This document shows positions 1-12,942 of a DNA stretch of 64,000 nt, in pieces. The position numbers and the translations under genes were made by a program. How positions within the stretch are numbered: position 1 is the stretch's first letter; each line of letters begins with the position of its first letter. The notes beneath the pieces are model-generated. The model was given only the letters and a program-made list of their open reading frames with translations. It did no database searches and was not told the origin of the DNA. The stretch is from contig NC_088787.1 in NCBI RefSeq assembly GCF_949628265.1, positions 36,320,844 through 36,384,843 on the forward strand. The letters are read 5' to 3'. This DNA is from Cloeon dipterum (Eukaryota > Arthropoda > Insecta > Ephemeroptera > Baetidae).

Positions 1-3000
1 AAACTTGAAATTCCTTTGAAACTAAAACCCATCATCGAGAACACGGTAGATTTTTTACGAAATCTTGGGAATTTTAGTAGCAAATGGCGCACTAAGCGAA
101 AACACGAACAAGACGACACGAAAAACTTCGAAATGGTAAAAATACCGAAAAGCGAGGTATTGCAAAACAAGCCAGAGAACGGTTGAGATTTGAAGTTGCA
201 TATGTAAAATAATTTGGAAAGTAATCTTAGCATTTCGATTTGTGAAATTTACATTCAATAATTTGAACGTCAAACGCTTTTCTTCGAAAAATGTGCATGA
301 TTTTCCAAATAAATAAATTAGGTACGATTTCCTCTCAAGAAAGGACATGAAACAAATTAGACATGACGGAATACAAATATTCCTAAAAGCAGTATTGATA
401 AATTTTCCTCTACGCGCAGTAAAAATATAAAGAAAAACGGAATGATCAGTTTATGATATCCAGATTGTCGCAAGGTTATTGAATTTTTAAGGTCCCGATC
501 GCAGTTTTTTCAATAGTAAATTGACGTCCACAAAAGAAAAAAAAATCATAAAAAACGACGCTATATATTATTTTTCTTCTTCCTTCATACTGATTTCTTA
601 AGGTCAGGTCTCTAGATCTCTCTACAGGAATGTGTATTATATTAATCCAGGTCAATGAACCAAGTCAATGCCAAGTAACCCCCGTCCCTTAACTTTTCAC
701 TCGCCAGCACAAAGCGTAAAATAAAGCTTCAAACGTTAGCATTCAATAGAGCACAGCATGAAACCCTTTACTTCACAAATTCTCTTCCAAGTTGCGCAAT
801 TTTTATTCAAAAATATACTAAATAAAATCCTACTCCCCTAAAAGTAACCAACAACCACCAATGTCAGTCACTTTTCCTTAAATTCATTTCCCACGAATTC
901 TCTGTATACATCATTAACAACAAAGAGGTTTGTAAACTATCACCAGGGGTTCCACCTTCTTGCTCATAGAAAAAATAACATTTCCTTAAAAAATACCCTC
1001 ACATCTAAAAAGTCCCACAAAGCGGTAAGACATTAAAGCTTCAAGTTCATACAGGTCAAAGAACCCTATTTTAAGAGGATCAAAGCAGCACAAGAGACAT
1101 TGTATCACAGTAAACTTTTGTTGTAAAAAAAAAGAAAAATTCCCCCCCCTTCAAAGAATTAGACCACCGCCCACCACAGAAAACCCTCTATTTATCTCAC
1201 GCTCGCCCTCTTACAACGAAACACATCTCTGTTTTAGAAGGTCAAGCGAGCAATTAACCATGAGATATCTTTGTGCTTGGTTCTATACAAAAAAAGGTTA
1301 TTGTCAAGTTCTTACAAAGCTTAAAAAATTCCTATCTTTTTATGAAGCACGGACACATTCTGTTCTTTCATCTATTATTACGTTTTCTTTATGTATTTAA
1401 TTTATGTCACATTCTTATTTCTCTATTTCAATATAAAACACAATACCCAATACCCATACATTAAGTTTTAAGTAATGAATCAATATGGCAGGAACACGCA
1501 ATTAGGTTTAATAATAAAGTGCAGAAAGCTTTCCCGTGATTAAGAACCAAGAAGGAGATAAATCCAATTGATAGTTTTTACTCCTATTAGTGCAACACAA
1601 ATATTAGTCGCGGTTTTATTTAATTTTTCATTACGCGACACACACTTGGTCAAGATTTGAGGTTACCATACCCAAAACTTCCAACGTGGGCAGAAAATTC
1701 CGGCCAATCGGGCAGTTGACTCAAATTCAATTTTTTTATCTTAATTTTAATAGCGCGCATTTTTTTTATATTAGTTTTAAAGAGGTCAACTGTTTCATTT
1801 CTTTAATAATTAGTGGTTGCAATCGACGGTTACAGGACAGAAGCAAGATAGTATGTCACAAAATTGATTTTTTTTATATCTTGGTTACATTTCGGAAACA
1901 CACGGTTTTTGGATAATGAATGAAAAGAAATCACGACTAAAGAATGAGTTATCACTGCGTTAAATCCTGCATAGGAAATTAAGAATTACGGAAATTTCAC
2001 AGAGTTTAGTGAAAATAAAGAGAAAATAATGAGTATGTACATTGCGATAAAAGCAGCGGCTTTACCCCATAACGGTGAACGAAACATGTGTTTCGACACT
2101 CTATTTTTTTGTATAATTTCCAAATAAACCTCAACGTGCGAACATGGTAGACACAAAACGAGACGAACTTCTAAATATTCACGATATTAAAGGAAAAAAA
2201 GTTTAAAACAAAGTGGCGATAATTTATAAAAGTTGTGCATATGATACTCAACGAGTAAAGATATTTCTCGAGTCTAGTTTTCTTAAAGCGATCACAGGGA
2301 CACTTTTGTAGAACGTAAAGTCAAACTATTAAGCGCGACACGGAGGAAAAAGAGAAATTGAGCTTAAAATATCCACCTCGAACCCCCAGGACACTCACTA
2401 ATGTAACAATGCGCATACGTATATGACTAACACTTCAGGTCTGAAGCAAAGAGCTGCTTATTATGTTGAATAAAAAGAATACATGAAGCCGACACAAAAG
2501 ACAAGGTAATTCTAAAATTATTTATCCCTCTGATAAATGACGCATTCCAGTATATCGTTTCTCTAATGCTTTCTATTGATTTAGCATTAAAGACAAGGTA
2601 ATTCAATTAAACATGAAGTTTGTATATATTTTAGTTATTAATAGATTTAATTATTGACACGACACCCTTCTCACTGCTCAAATCAAGGAAATATAATGAA
2701 TATATCAATCAGATATTCATGTAATAGAAAAAAGAGAGTTTAACAAAATGCACCCAACCCCCCTTTCCCGCGTGCCAGCCAGCCATAAGAAAATTTAGTT
2801 TATTTTATTAAAATTCTCAACGAAACCCAAATATTAACGTAACTTGTAATTCAAATCAATTCAGTAATTGGAAGCCATTTAGTATGATTTAATAGAATCA
2901 CTTCGATTTCAATAAACCAATTCAAATTAATCTTAAAATTCGAACAACTCTCGATACTTAATCTTTTTTTCATTTAATAAATTAAGAGATAAAATTTTTT

Positions 3001-6000
3001 TTATAACAAAGATTAATAAAAAAAAAATATTAATTATTCAATCATTTTGCAATTTTCATAGTTTGATAATTTTTGGAAGACTGGACTTTATTTACATTTG
3101 GAAGTCGCTTGGCAATTCTAGTCCTGTGTTTTTGCATGGCCAGCAAAACACAGATCTTAGCCTGATGATTTCTGACTGCTAATATGGGCAGAAAGGCAAC
3201 AAATATTACTAAAATCTCATGAGTATTTCAACTTACTGCAACGCGTGAGCAGCCAAGTTGGTAATAATTATGACTGATTGTTGGTGTTATTATTTAGCCG
3301 AGTTGAATAATAGTCCAGTGAACCCGCAGTTAAAGAAAAAAAAATAATTTCATTGGAAACATATTTAGAGAAAAAGATAGTAATTAGCAAAGCAGATTTT
3401 GTAATCTTGAGATTTTTGAGCATAGCATGACATAAGTGACAGAGACAGAGAAATAGAAACAGACACGCGGCGGCGGCGGCGGTAGCGTTGGTTTAACATA
3501 ATAGAAAATTACTCCCGGTTAGGCATGCAACAGCAATAATTTACGCAGAGGCAGAGTGTAGCAAACATAAAACATTTTTGTGACATTATACAAAAAATTC
3601 ACCACACATTTCTAATACAATTTACGGTTACAATTTTTTTTCAAAAAATAAAGGGTATCAACATTGTCAATGTCAATACTTGTAAATATAAACAATTAGT
3701 CTCGACGATTACTACAAGAAAAGTCGTGCATCTCCCCTAACTCCCTGTTCTGTTCTAATTAAATTTTATTTTCAGTTTAATTTCGTATTCTTTTCAGATT
3801 CTTTGAAATGCTCATGTTAAGGCAATAATCAGGTAGAGAATTAATTTTGAGTAGCCTTGAGTTTAAAGAGTTTTGAGAGTTGATTTGATTTAAGAAATAA
3901 ATTAAAAAGCTAGATTATTGTAAATAAGATAATAAGTTGAATTAATAATTTCGAAATACTGAGCATTTCCAACGATAATTTAAATTTTACCTAAGAGTAT
4001 AACAATGGCACAGATATTAAAGTTATTTATCTTTTGAAAAAAAATAGATGTTTAATATTTAAAATATAATATCAAATTGATTAATTTCCATTAATGAGTT
4101 ATTTTCATTAATTACAAAATAGAAGATTTGATTAAATTTTGAGTAAATACCAGCAATGAAATTGAACAAAACTAATATACTTTGTAAAATTTACAGCAGC
4201 CCAACGATGTTTCCAGTAATTGTATATTGACTACATTAGACTTGTTTCCCATCAAGAAAAAAATCAGATCACGGTTAACGGCAGCTTATAATTCGAGTTC
4301 AACAAATTTGAGTCTCTCAAACAGATATCTATCTACCTTTTTTGCTCTTTTCTACGAATGTTGTTTCAAAGTATATCCAAAAACAATTAAATTCAACAAC
4401 TAGGTGAGCGTAAATCAAAACCAATTCAGACTGTAAAAAATGGATTCTAAATTTTTTTTAGGCATAATTGAATATATTATCCCATATCATACTGATCATA
4501 CACAATCAAATTAAGTTGGCAACATTAAGTTTAATTGGAATGATTTCGTTTGCATTTTCATTATACCACATTTTAAGAATAACATCATTTTTCACATTGT
4601 GCAATAAACCTATTGAATTCAGCCATAATAGCAATCCCGCCGGAACGACAAATAATAGACTCAACATAATAGAAACACTCAAAAAGAAGACATTTCCACA
4701 AACATAATACACCACAGTTGTGCCTGAAACGTAAATACAACACACTGACACAAAAAAAAACCAACACGTGAGAAAACCGACATATTAATATGAAATTAAA
4801 TTCACACACACTTGAGCAATAATACACAAAATCAACACTAAAATCACAAATAAATTTCGTTCTTTCTTTTAATTTACGGAGGACAAAGAACTAACAACAC
4901 CGCACCTTCATAATTAAATAAATTGCGTATCAACAAATTCTCACTTAATATCTTTCAACAAAACCAAATATTACGGTATTTTTAATAACAAAATAAATTC
5001 ATGAGCTCACCACTTAAATGATACACTGTTAAATTGGACGGAATGATCATTTCAAAACAAAACACACTTTCATGGCTTAACCTCTATGCCACATTTTTTT
5101 AATCCTTAATTGATACGCCAACTCTAGAACACATTAGAACACCCTCATCAACACAAAATGACTAATCTTGCCAAAAAGCAGCAAAACAAGAAATAACAGA
5201 GAAAAATGGAATTAATGGATTTAGCAGTAAATTAATGTATTTTTCAACATTTTCAAGAATATTCATGTATGCTATATAGCTGCTCAAATTAAGTTACAAA
5301 GTTTATGGATATAAAGAATATAAACGCTAAGAAAAAAGAGTATATATCGTTGAGCTTTATAATATAATAATTCATATTCAAGACAAATTATTTGGTTTGG
5401 ATACAACAGTAGAATTTGATAGACATTGATTTTGTACTATAATCATTTTATGCAAGCATTTAATTTTTTTTCTTTTGTTTTATTTTCCGATTTGTTTATA
5501 ATATAATTTTTCATCTTATTCTCACGATGGAATTGAAATTTTGAATTTTAAGGCACCAGCAGTAAGAAGTTTTTTTTTAAGTACACAGACAAACAAAGTA
5601 ACGTACATTTAGTGCCATTTCCTGTAAATACTTTCCACTGTACCTATATTCCACCTATGGGCACATAACCCGAAGAAGCAGTCACAGAGAGTAACTCCTA
5701 AACGACACTCTGGAATTGACCATAAGTGTGTGGCACACGAAAAAGCAGACCCCTGGAAAATCAAAGAAGTCACAACTTTAACAAGCGCGCCCGGTCCGTT
5801 TTGAAGTGGTACCTGAAACAGATGACCCCTGGAAAATCAAGGATCTTCCAGCCAAAGACTATTGTGACTCTGCCATTCCACAACAATGCGACCCTATCTA
5901 TCACCTGCAGCAAACATTCGAGTGTACCTAGTAGCACCGTACGTTCGGTCAGCAAGTGCAGATATCCATAACGAAACGAACATTTGCAACAAATGGACCC

Positions 6001-7330
6001 AGACAGTACGACATTTTAGAAAAGATGACAAACAAACAAGTGTTGTGCAGTGCTATAACCAAAACAATGACATTTACTCATAGTGCAACGGACGCGAGTG
6101 CTATATTATTATGTTCGGTATATTTCTTTAATTTAACGACGAAGAATTGTATTCATTTTCATTCTATCTTAGCGAACGGTTGTCCAAATTAGATATAAGT
6201 AATTTTTTTCACTTTTCAAGGTAACACATCGGACAGCCTTTCAAACGTATTCACGAAGTTTACTTTGTTTTGTTCAGATTAGGCAATCAAGGGATACAAC
6301 GCGAAAATCATTTCCTTATTAATTTTATTTAATTTTAAGCTGGATATTCATTTGCCAGAACTTAGCATACTTTAATTTATGAAGTAACATTATATCACAT
6401 TAAGCGTTAAATTTATTACACATTAACATTTTGCTATCGGAGTATTTTATGTTATTTTTTTATTTCAAGTCGCGATTCATTAACAAGAAAAAAAGGAACC
6501 ATCCAACCCATTCATTACTTTAAACATTTATCGTGGTAATTTGATTTGTGAAGAATTGCTCTTTATTTGACTCAGCACGAGGAAGTTTGGGTAAAATCCT
6601 GGAAAAAACAAACTTCGTCAACTGATTATAGCAGAGTGTGTGACTTACACACATAACATCACACTAATCATCATTCAGTCCTCAGGGCTTGGAAGCCCCG
6701 GCCACCGTTACAAGATATCACTCACGACCACAGAATCACCTAGCATCACCCAAAGATTTGCTTGCAACCAACAACTAGGCTCCTATATGAAGCTGCCTTA
6801 AACGTTCAAGACCGATAATTCCCACTTACCTCACTTGGTTGAGAGCAAATAATTTACCTGTCACTTTTCCTCGCAAAATTTTTTCATCTTTTCATGCGTT
6901 TCACATTTTGTTTTAATTGTTTTGTAAATTTCGAATTCAAATTTACCAATTTTTTTTCTTTGCTGGTTGGAGGTGTAGAAGGTTTTCTACCATTTAATTA
7001 CAATCAACTTTTAATATTAATCTCCGAAAGTGAAAGTAAGACACCTAAGACACACACATACACACATCTACACATTAATACATACTTAGTTAAGATTTGA
7101 AAGAAAAATTAGATTAAACTGAAGTAATGAGGGCACTTAAACAACACAAACACATGAATACACAATTATGTCCGAAATAAAAATGTAAACACGGGAAATA
7201 TATCAAATGTTAGAATTAAGGTTGAGAAAACAAAAAGAAAACAAAAAACCAAACCCCAATGAGATGTCAGGGTTTTACCTGACGATATTACGATCGCATT
7301 AATAATTGTTCAGCACCGATATGTAATTTA
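1..7330. other. A+T-rich non-coding DNA
   Basis: About 7.3 kb with no supported gene. Open frames are short, lack recognisable motifs and are saturated with homopolymer A/T runs. A short CGG run lies at 3467-3482 and a CA-rich stretch near 7050-7080. A short repeated string (ACCCCTGGAAAATCAA) near 5750 and 5825 may be the last trace of an element but is too short to classify. Intergenic or intronic DNA is the simplest reading. Confidence 0.7.
3467..3482. repeat. (CGG)n microsatellite
   Basis: Five consecutive CGG units preceded by a G, inside otherwise A+T-rich DNA. Nothing nearby links it to a gene. Confidence 0.85.
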
Positions 7331-7730
7331 CGTTAACTTTCGGGCGCCCACAACGGAGAGCGGAGGGAGAAACTCAGGTATCAATAAAGGCAACGCAAGC
7401 GCCTCCCCCTCGTGAGCACACGACCCGCTCGCACCCAGGCATTCGCTCTCCTGACGGCACGAGAGCAAGAGGGTAACTCTCGCGCTCCCCCGCTCGTCCC
7501 TCTGGGTAGCCACGCTGTGTACTGTCGCCGCTAACTACAATAAACTGGTATGGTATAGTAACTGGGCATTTTCCCTTCTTGTCCACCCTGCACCCTGTTT
7601 AGTCTACTTTGGCCACAGAAGAAAAGACTCTGACCTCGTGATGGGGAGAAGGCGCGCCGGCAGGGCCAACTGCGCCCATTCGGCGGCCCTGCCCCGCGTC
7701 GCTGACACAGGAACAGGGTAACTGCAACAA
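7330..7730. other. GC-rich island, possible solo-LTR remnant
   Basis: Base composition switches abruptly from A+T-rich to G+C-rich for about 400 bp. AATAAA signals occur on the plus strand near 7383 and 7541. The opposite-strand string TGGGCGCCCGAA near 7340 looks like a retroelement primer-binding site. Short antisense open frames here carry no domain. A decayed LTR would explain composition, polyadenylation signals and the PBS-like string, but I found no second copy or target duplication, so this is only a suggestion. Confidence 0.25.
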
Positions 7731-7738
7731 GAGATCCA

Positions 7739-9281
7739 GTGGATGAGCTGTTGGCAAACAGCAGCACTTACGAGATGCCATCACACAACATTCTGGCTTC
7801 AGATCTGCATGCCAAAGGATATGAGAAACAAAAGGTCGACAAGGCTGTGAGAATCCTCTCCATAAAAACAAGCTCTGCCCTGCTTGCTGCTGGAAACAAT
7901 GGTCTACTGGTGTCATCAAATTACGCTGTAAATCAAACTCATCATAAACTGTAAAAAAAAGTATTTATTATTTTACAAAGGCTACCGCAACGTACTGCAG
8001 AGTTATTAGCAGTTTCTTTACGATATTTAACACCCGAACAAAGTCACTGGGTGAGAAAGATGAGGAAGGAGAAAGTAGTGAACCATGTTTGTCCCCGTTT
8101 GGCAGATACCCAGATCAACAGGCACAAATACTGAAAGAAGTTTACAACTTTGCCAGAAATTTGAGTGTTGTTGACAAAAACACAGGCAAATAAGATCCAG
8201 CCATGGCAGGACGGTATTATGCAAAGCTGCAAAGATCTGGAGAAGTTGCACCAGTACATAGTTGAACAGTACGGAGAACTTGGTGCTTCCGAGCTGTTCA
8301 CCATCCGTCTAAATCAAGACCCCTTGGAACGGTATTTTGGTGCACTGTGCTCTGCTTTTGGGGCCAACACCATCCCAGACCCTGTAGAGGTACAGAGGCG
8401 TATCAAAATGATGACGCTGGGCAACTTTTCCAATGCAAACACAAGGAAGACCAATGTTGCTCTTGCCACAGCAATGGAGAAAGAAGGAATCTCTTTTATT
8501 ATTATGAAGATTTATATAAAGTAAAATTTAAAAGTATTTCAATTTTAAAATATTAAAATTTTAAATTTTACTGTTAGTTGAAACTTAATAGTATAATACT
8601 TCAATTATGTTGTAGACTATGAAGGCGCTTCATGCTGAGGCAAGTAAGGCTGGAGACAAATCTCAAGATGAAGATGGACCTGAAGAGGAGGTGGAGGAAG
8701 AAGACGAAGAGGGAGGTGTCTGCGCCAACTCATACGAGATTCCAACAGACTGGAGTCCTCCTCACCACGACGTTGACTACGACGTTAGTCTCAAAGATAT
8801 CGCAGATGAAGTCGCGGGAAGAATGGGAGTTTAGTTCCCAGGTCTGGTTGCCCTTGGCGCGAAAAATAGAGCCGCACCAGAGAGTCACCTCTCAAGCAGC
8901 AGCGTCCCGGCATCGACCTTGCTCCGCAACCAAGTGGATGAAATGGACATAATGTTCAGAAAATTCCACGGGAATCTGCTAAATGGGGATGGCCAAGCTG
9001 ACTTGCAAAACGACGTCCACAAGAGGTAGACAAATATTAGTAAACAAATATAAGATTATAACTCATGCTTTATCCAACATAGATTCGCAGAACAGATCAC
9101 AAATAATCTGCCACAGGTTGCTTACGAGGTTGCGCTTTGCTTCTCACGTCGAAGACTCAGAATGAGAATGCGTTTCTTGAATGAAAACATCTGGAGGTCG
9201 AGAAAAAGGAAGAGCAATTGCCAAGTCGAGTTTGATGACAAAAACAGCAGGACTAGCAAAAAGAACAGATTGCACAAATAA
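7739..9281 (+). pseudogene. P-element/THAP9-like transposase remnant
   Basis: Broken coding segments of a P-element/THAP9-type cut-and-paste transposase. The segment at 8165-8500 contains FTIRLNQDPLERYFGAL, close to the conserved 'LNQDPLE-x-F-F/G' block of P/THAP9 transposases. Downstream, after an acceptor at 8615, an acidic segment (8616-9025) runs into an in-frame TAG after residues GRMGV. A 57-bp intron (9026-9082, GTAGAC...CATAG) joins in phase to a basic C-terminal segment ending at TAA 9279-9281. A less certain upstream segment (7739-7954) has a KxVDKAVRILS stretch that may be the region before the catalytic core. No THAP finger or terminal repeats were found, so this copy is non-functional. 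Family assignment rests on the LNQDPLE block and on similar relics near 42.8 and 46.7 kb. Confidence 0.6.
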
Positions 9282-9502
9282 AATTTGTTGCAATAAAAGG
9301 GCAACAATAAATTCAACAGTGAAAATCGTGAAAATTCAGTTTGTTGAGCTTTGCGCAATTTTTGTAATTTCGACTCAAAATTGTACGGTTGACGAGGGCA
9401 ACAACTACACAATATTTAATCAAAATCCAAGCACGTTTGCCAATCCTAGTTTAGATCCTGCGTTCCACTAAATGTATTTAAATGATTTCATAAGATAATT
9501 AC

Positions 9503-11157
9503 CAAAGACACTCGATAACCGCACAGGTTTTGCGCTGGCAATTCCATTGGTGGCAGTCGGCTTGTCGGCCTGGAGAGCTGGCATGCACTTTTAGCGGTTG
9601 TCTTGACAGCACGACCATCACGGTGCTCGGAAAGGCTGAAAAACAAGGGCAGTTTAGTTTTCAGGGTGTATCTTTGTGACAGCCAGGCCGGCTGCATATC
9701 AAGTTTGAAAATTGCGAAAATTGCATCTTTTGCCTTGAAAGAATTTCTAATCATACCTGGTTGAATGACAAAGGTTAGAGAATAAAACGAACTGAACAAA
9801 TTTTGAACATTGTGGTTGCAACAATTCGTTCACATATGCTATGGTTAAGTCACAGTTTCTGCCGGGTTACACATCTCGCCAGTTCTTAAGAGAATCCCAT
9901 GTTAGAGTAGAGGTGGCGAAAACTGTAACTCGGCGGCGAAAACTGTGACTTTTTTCCACATTGTCGTGCTCACCAAACACAGCTGTAACGACGCTCTTGG
10001 CAGGGAACCGTCTCAGGGTCAGTCTCAGGGCCCTCAGCACCTTTCAGGGCCTTCTGGCCGCGGTCCTCTGAAGCAGCAACGGCGAGCAGCTCGTCAGCAA
10101 CAAGGGTGTCTGGCTCGTCTGCAGTAATGTTGGGGCCGGAGCACTCGAGGGCCTCGCCAGTCTATTCAGTCGTCTGTCCATATGGAGGGCAGGAGGAGGA
10201 CTCTGGAAGGTTACAAAATAACAATTAGTAAGGTCAGATATTATTAAAAATATTTAAGGCGCGAATCGATAGTTTTTCAAACTGAAACAAACAATTTCAA
10301 TTCATCATTCGTAGACTAATCGAGTTCCAATAAAGGCCGATTTCGCTTGGAGGCAAGCCAGGCAAGGCAAAATATTGTCTTTTAGGTCTTTTAGCAATCC
10401 CAGACTCAAAGAAATGCGAATTAAACCAACTTACAAGCATCATAATCAGCGATGAAAACAACAGGGATTTTAATATGGTGCACAGCTGTGTGGTAGTTTC
10501 ATCATCCTCATCGAGCATCTCAGTGTCAGCGCCTGGCAGGGTATCAGGTCGCTGAATCTTGCGGCTGGTGTGCTTGATATGGAGAAGCATCTCTTCCTCT
10601 TTGGTGCGATCCCCGCGCATCTCAGTCTCGTAGAGCTTAGTCGACTCGTCATCCAGGTCCGCAAGCCGCTTGGTGCACAGGGCCTGGACGGCGAAGGTGG
10701 CCAAGCCCTTCTTGATTGCGAGCTTTTGTTCATCTTCGTCCGTGGCTTTACCCAGGGATTTGTATAATCCATACAGTGCATATGGGTTCAGCTTTTCAAG
10801 TTGGGGGGGGCACCGAGATCCAAAGGGAGTCTGGTTGTGTCGGGGTTGGGCCATCATATGCCTTGCGGTCCAGTTTGTCTGGGACTCCTGCAAGTTTTTC
10901 CCAGGGCTGAAGAGTGGAAAAGAACGGGCGATGGGGATGACGCTGCGTAGTTGACGCAGCTGGCTGGACTTTAGTATCGCGTGCTTGTTTGTGGCCAGAG
11001 TATGGCTACTCGTTGCGCCGGCCGCGGTTGTGTCTTCGGCCGCCCGTGAAGCTACCCCGGTGGGGAAAAGGTACCACTGGAGGATTGTAATTAGGGGTGA
11101 AGTAGCCTTGCGTCACCCATGGGTTGAAACCGGTTGGGTTCATGGCGGTAAATATGA
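9503..11157 (-). pseudogene. spliced gene of unknown function, broken
   Basis: A minus-strand multi-exon gene I do not recognise. A non-coding first exon ends at 11224 (donor GTGAGT). Exon 2 runs 11157-10435 (acceptor TTTTTTCTAATAG, donor GTAAGT), exon 3 10209-9974 (acceptor CTTCCAG, donor GTGAGC) and exon 4 9635-9503 (acceptor TTTTTCAG, donor GTAATT). The ATG at 11143-11141 sits in a good context (ACCGCCATGA). The N-terminus is Pro/Tyr/Gly-rich, then RGG/RR-like basic; the middle is charged and helical; exon 3 is Ala/Glu/Asp-rich. Exon 3 joins exon 4 in frame. Damage: TAG at 11008-11006, a frame change at the eight-C run (10810-10803), and a second TAG at 10164-10162. The exon 2/3 junction is also out of phase. 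It could be a recent pseudogene or carry sequence errors. Confidence 0.5.
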
Positions 11158-11598
11158 CTATTAGAAAAAAATTTTTGGTCTAATAAAGATGAAATTTCTA
11201 TTTTATCAAAATTTAATACTCACAAATTAGATGCAGAAAAAGGCTGAATTTGTTCGCCGCTTGGTACTTGGAGAATTACTCCGCAAGTGACGCCGTTCGG
11301 GAATTCACTGACGGAAGGAATTTTTCCAAGAATTCGCTGTCAGGTGAGCTTGGCTGCGTGCACTGCACTCTGCACTGCAGTCACGTGGTTATGATTGCCG
11401 CTTGTATTATTTTAGTGGTGTTCAAAACAGCCAATCTGCGCCGGGGGCGTAGTTGTTTGTTTTTTTTTCAGCTGACTTGTGTTTACATATAAGTTTAGTG
11501 TTTCGCTTTTCAATGCTTGAAATTTTTTTATTAAATGTGAGTTTCATTAAATTTAACAACTGTTTCTCGATTCCGCCGTTATGTCATGTCAAAATGTT

Positions 11599-12942
11599 TT
11601 ACAGCAGGTGCAACGCGCGACTCGTATAGAGCGTTATTTGGTCCGCGTTTGCGAGTATGATTTTATCATTACTCTTTTCGCCAACAGGCTTCAGTTTAAA
11701 ACTGTTTTCGCCAATTTGCTGAATTATCTGATAGACCGTGTCGGACCGTTTGGCTGCCAAACCAGCTGAGAACTTTGCTGCACCGTTGGACAATGGATGA
11801 ATATCATAGATAACCAAGTTGCCTAATTGAAAAGGGAGAGTTGTGCGGGTTTTATTGTATTGTTTTGCCATGGCCAGTTTGCTTTTAGTTATGCTTTCGC
11901 ATGCATATTTTTTCGCATCTCTCATCCGTTGTACTAGCTTTGAAGCATAAAGGGCGGGTGAGATGTGTTGTACTTGTACCAGATCTTTGGGAGTAAATGG
12001 GTTTTCTAACTCGCGGCCCAGATGGAGTGCATTAGGCGTGAATTTTGTTGATTGGTTCACATTGGATCTCAAGCAAAAACCGAACATTTCTAAATACACG
12101 TCTCAGTCTTTGTGTTTTTGTGCGAATGCCTTTATCCTCAGTTTAATTTCTCTGTTCGTTCTTTCAACTACCATGCTCTGTGGCCGGTATGGCGCATTTA
12201 GTTTGTGTTTAATGCCTAGATGACTAAAGACAAAATTCCAAATTTTATTGACAAAAGCCCTAGCATTGTCTGAGCGAATGTTTGTTGGAAAACCGTTCCG
12301 CGCCATGTATGAGAGAACTTTTTCAAGTAACACGCGAGATGTTGCCGCGCGAATTGCATAGATTTCTATCCACTTGGAGAAACTATCTTGAATCGCTAGA
12401 GCGTACGAATTTCCTTTAGCGCTTCTTGGCAGCTTGCCAATAACGTCAATGCTAATTTCGTGAGCTACGCATTTTTCTGGTTTCGATGTGAAATAACCAA
12501 AATTCCGCCTATTTCTAGGCTTTATTCGTTGGCAAATATCACATGACTGTACCCAGTTTATTACATCACTTTTCATTTTCCGCCACCAGAAATCTCGTGA
12601 AATCCGTTGTGATGTCTTTGCTACGCCAAAGTGACCGCCTATTAGTGAGTCATGACACATCTGAAGGATAATTTTTCTCATGTGAGGAGGGACAACTATA
12701 AGGTGTCTGTCATTGTGATTTTTACAAAGCAAATTTGCATTCTGTATGGAAAACTTTTCATTTTTATTATTTTCAACTTGTGTTTTTAGAATGGTAGTGT
12801 TTGGGTCTTTTGCCTGCTCTGCAGCCCATTCTGCAGCTGTAGTTGGAAAATTTGCAAATGAATTCACCTGCGCCACGCAAGAGTCTAAGATATTTGGGCC
12901 ATTTTTTAATGCGCGCCTATGAGGGAAAATCAACTTTGACAT
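11599..12942 (-). pseudogene. integrase of gypsy element 1, one nonsense codon
   Basis: Integrase in a different frame from the RT segment. The N-terminal zinc-binding HHCC module is visible (HDSLIGGHF ... SCDICQRIK). The DDE core shows Asp in EISIDVIGKLP, Asp in IRSDNARAF and Glu in VVERTNREIK. A TGA at 12102-12100 interrupts the frame just after QKHKD; integrases of this group usually have Trp in that region. The frame then continues to 11599 with a GPY/F-like basic C-terminus. DNA joining was its role in the intact element. Confidence 0.85.

Noticed and set aside
5726..6192. Short frames at 5.7-6.2 kb that look faintly element-like
   Set aside because: Frequent stops in every frame and only a short repeated string; not enough to call an element.
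9122..9412. Minus-strand 96-codon frame over the transposase C-terminus
   Set aside because: Antisense shadow; the plus strand has an in-phase intron and a basic C-terminus consistent with the transposase.
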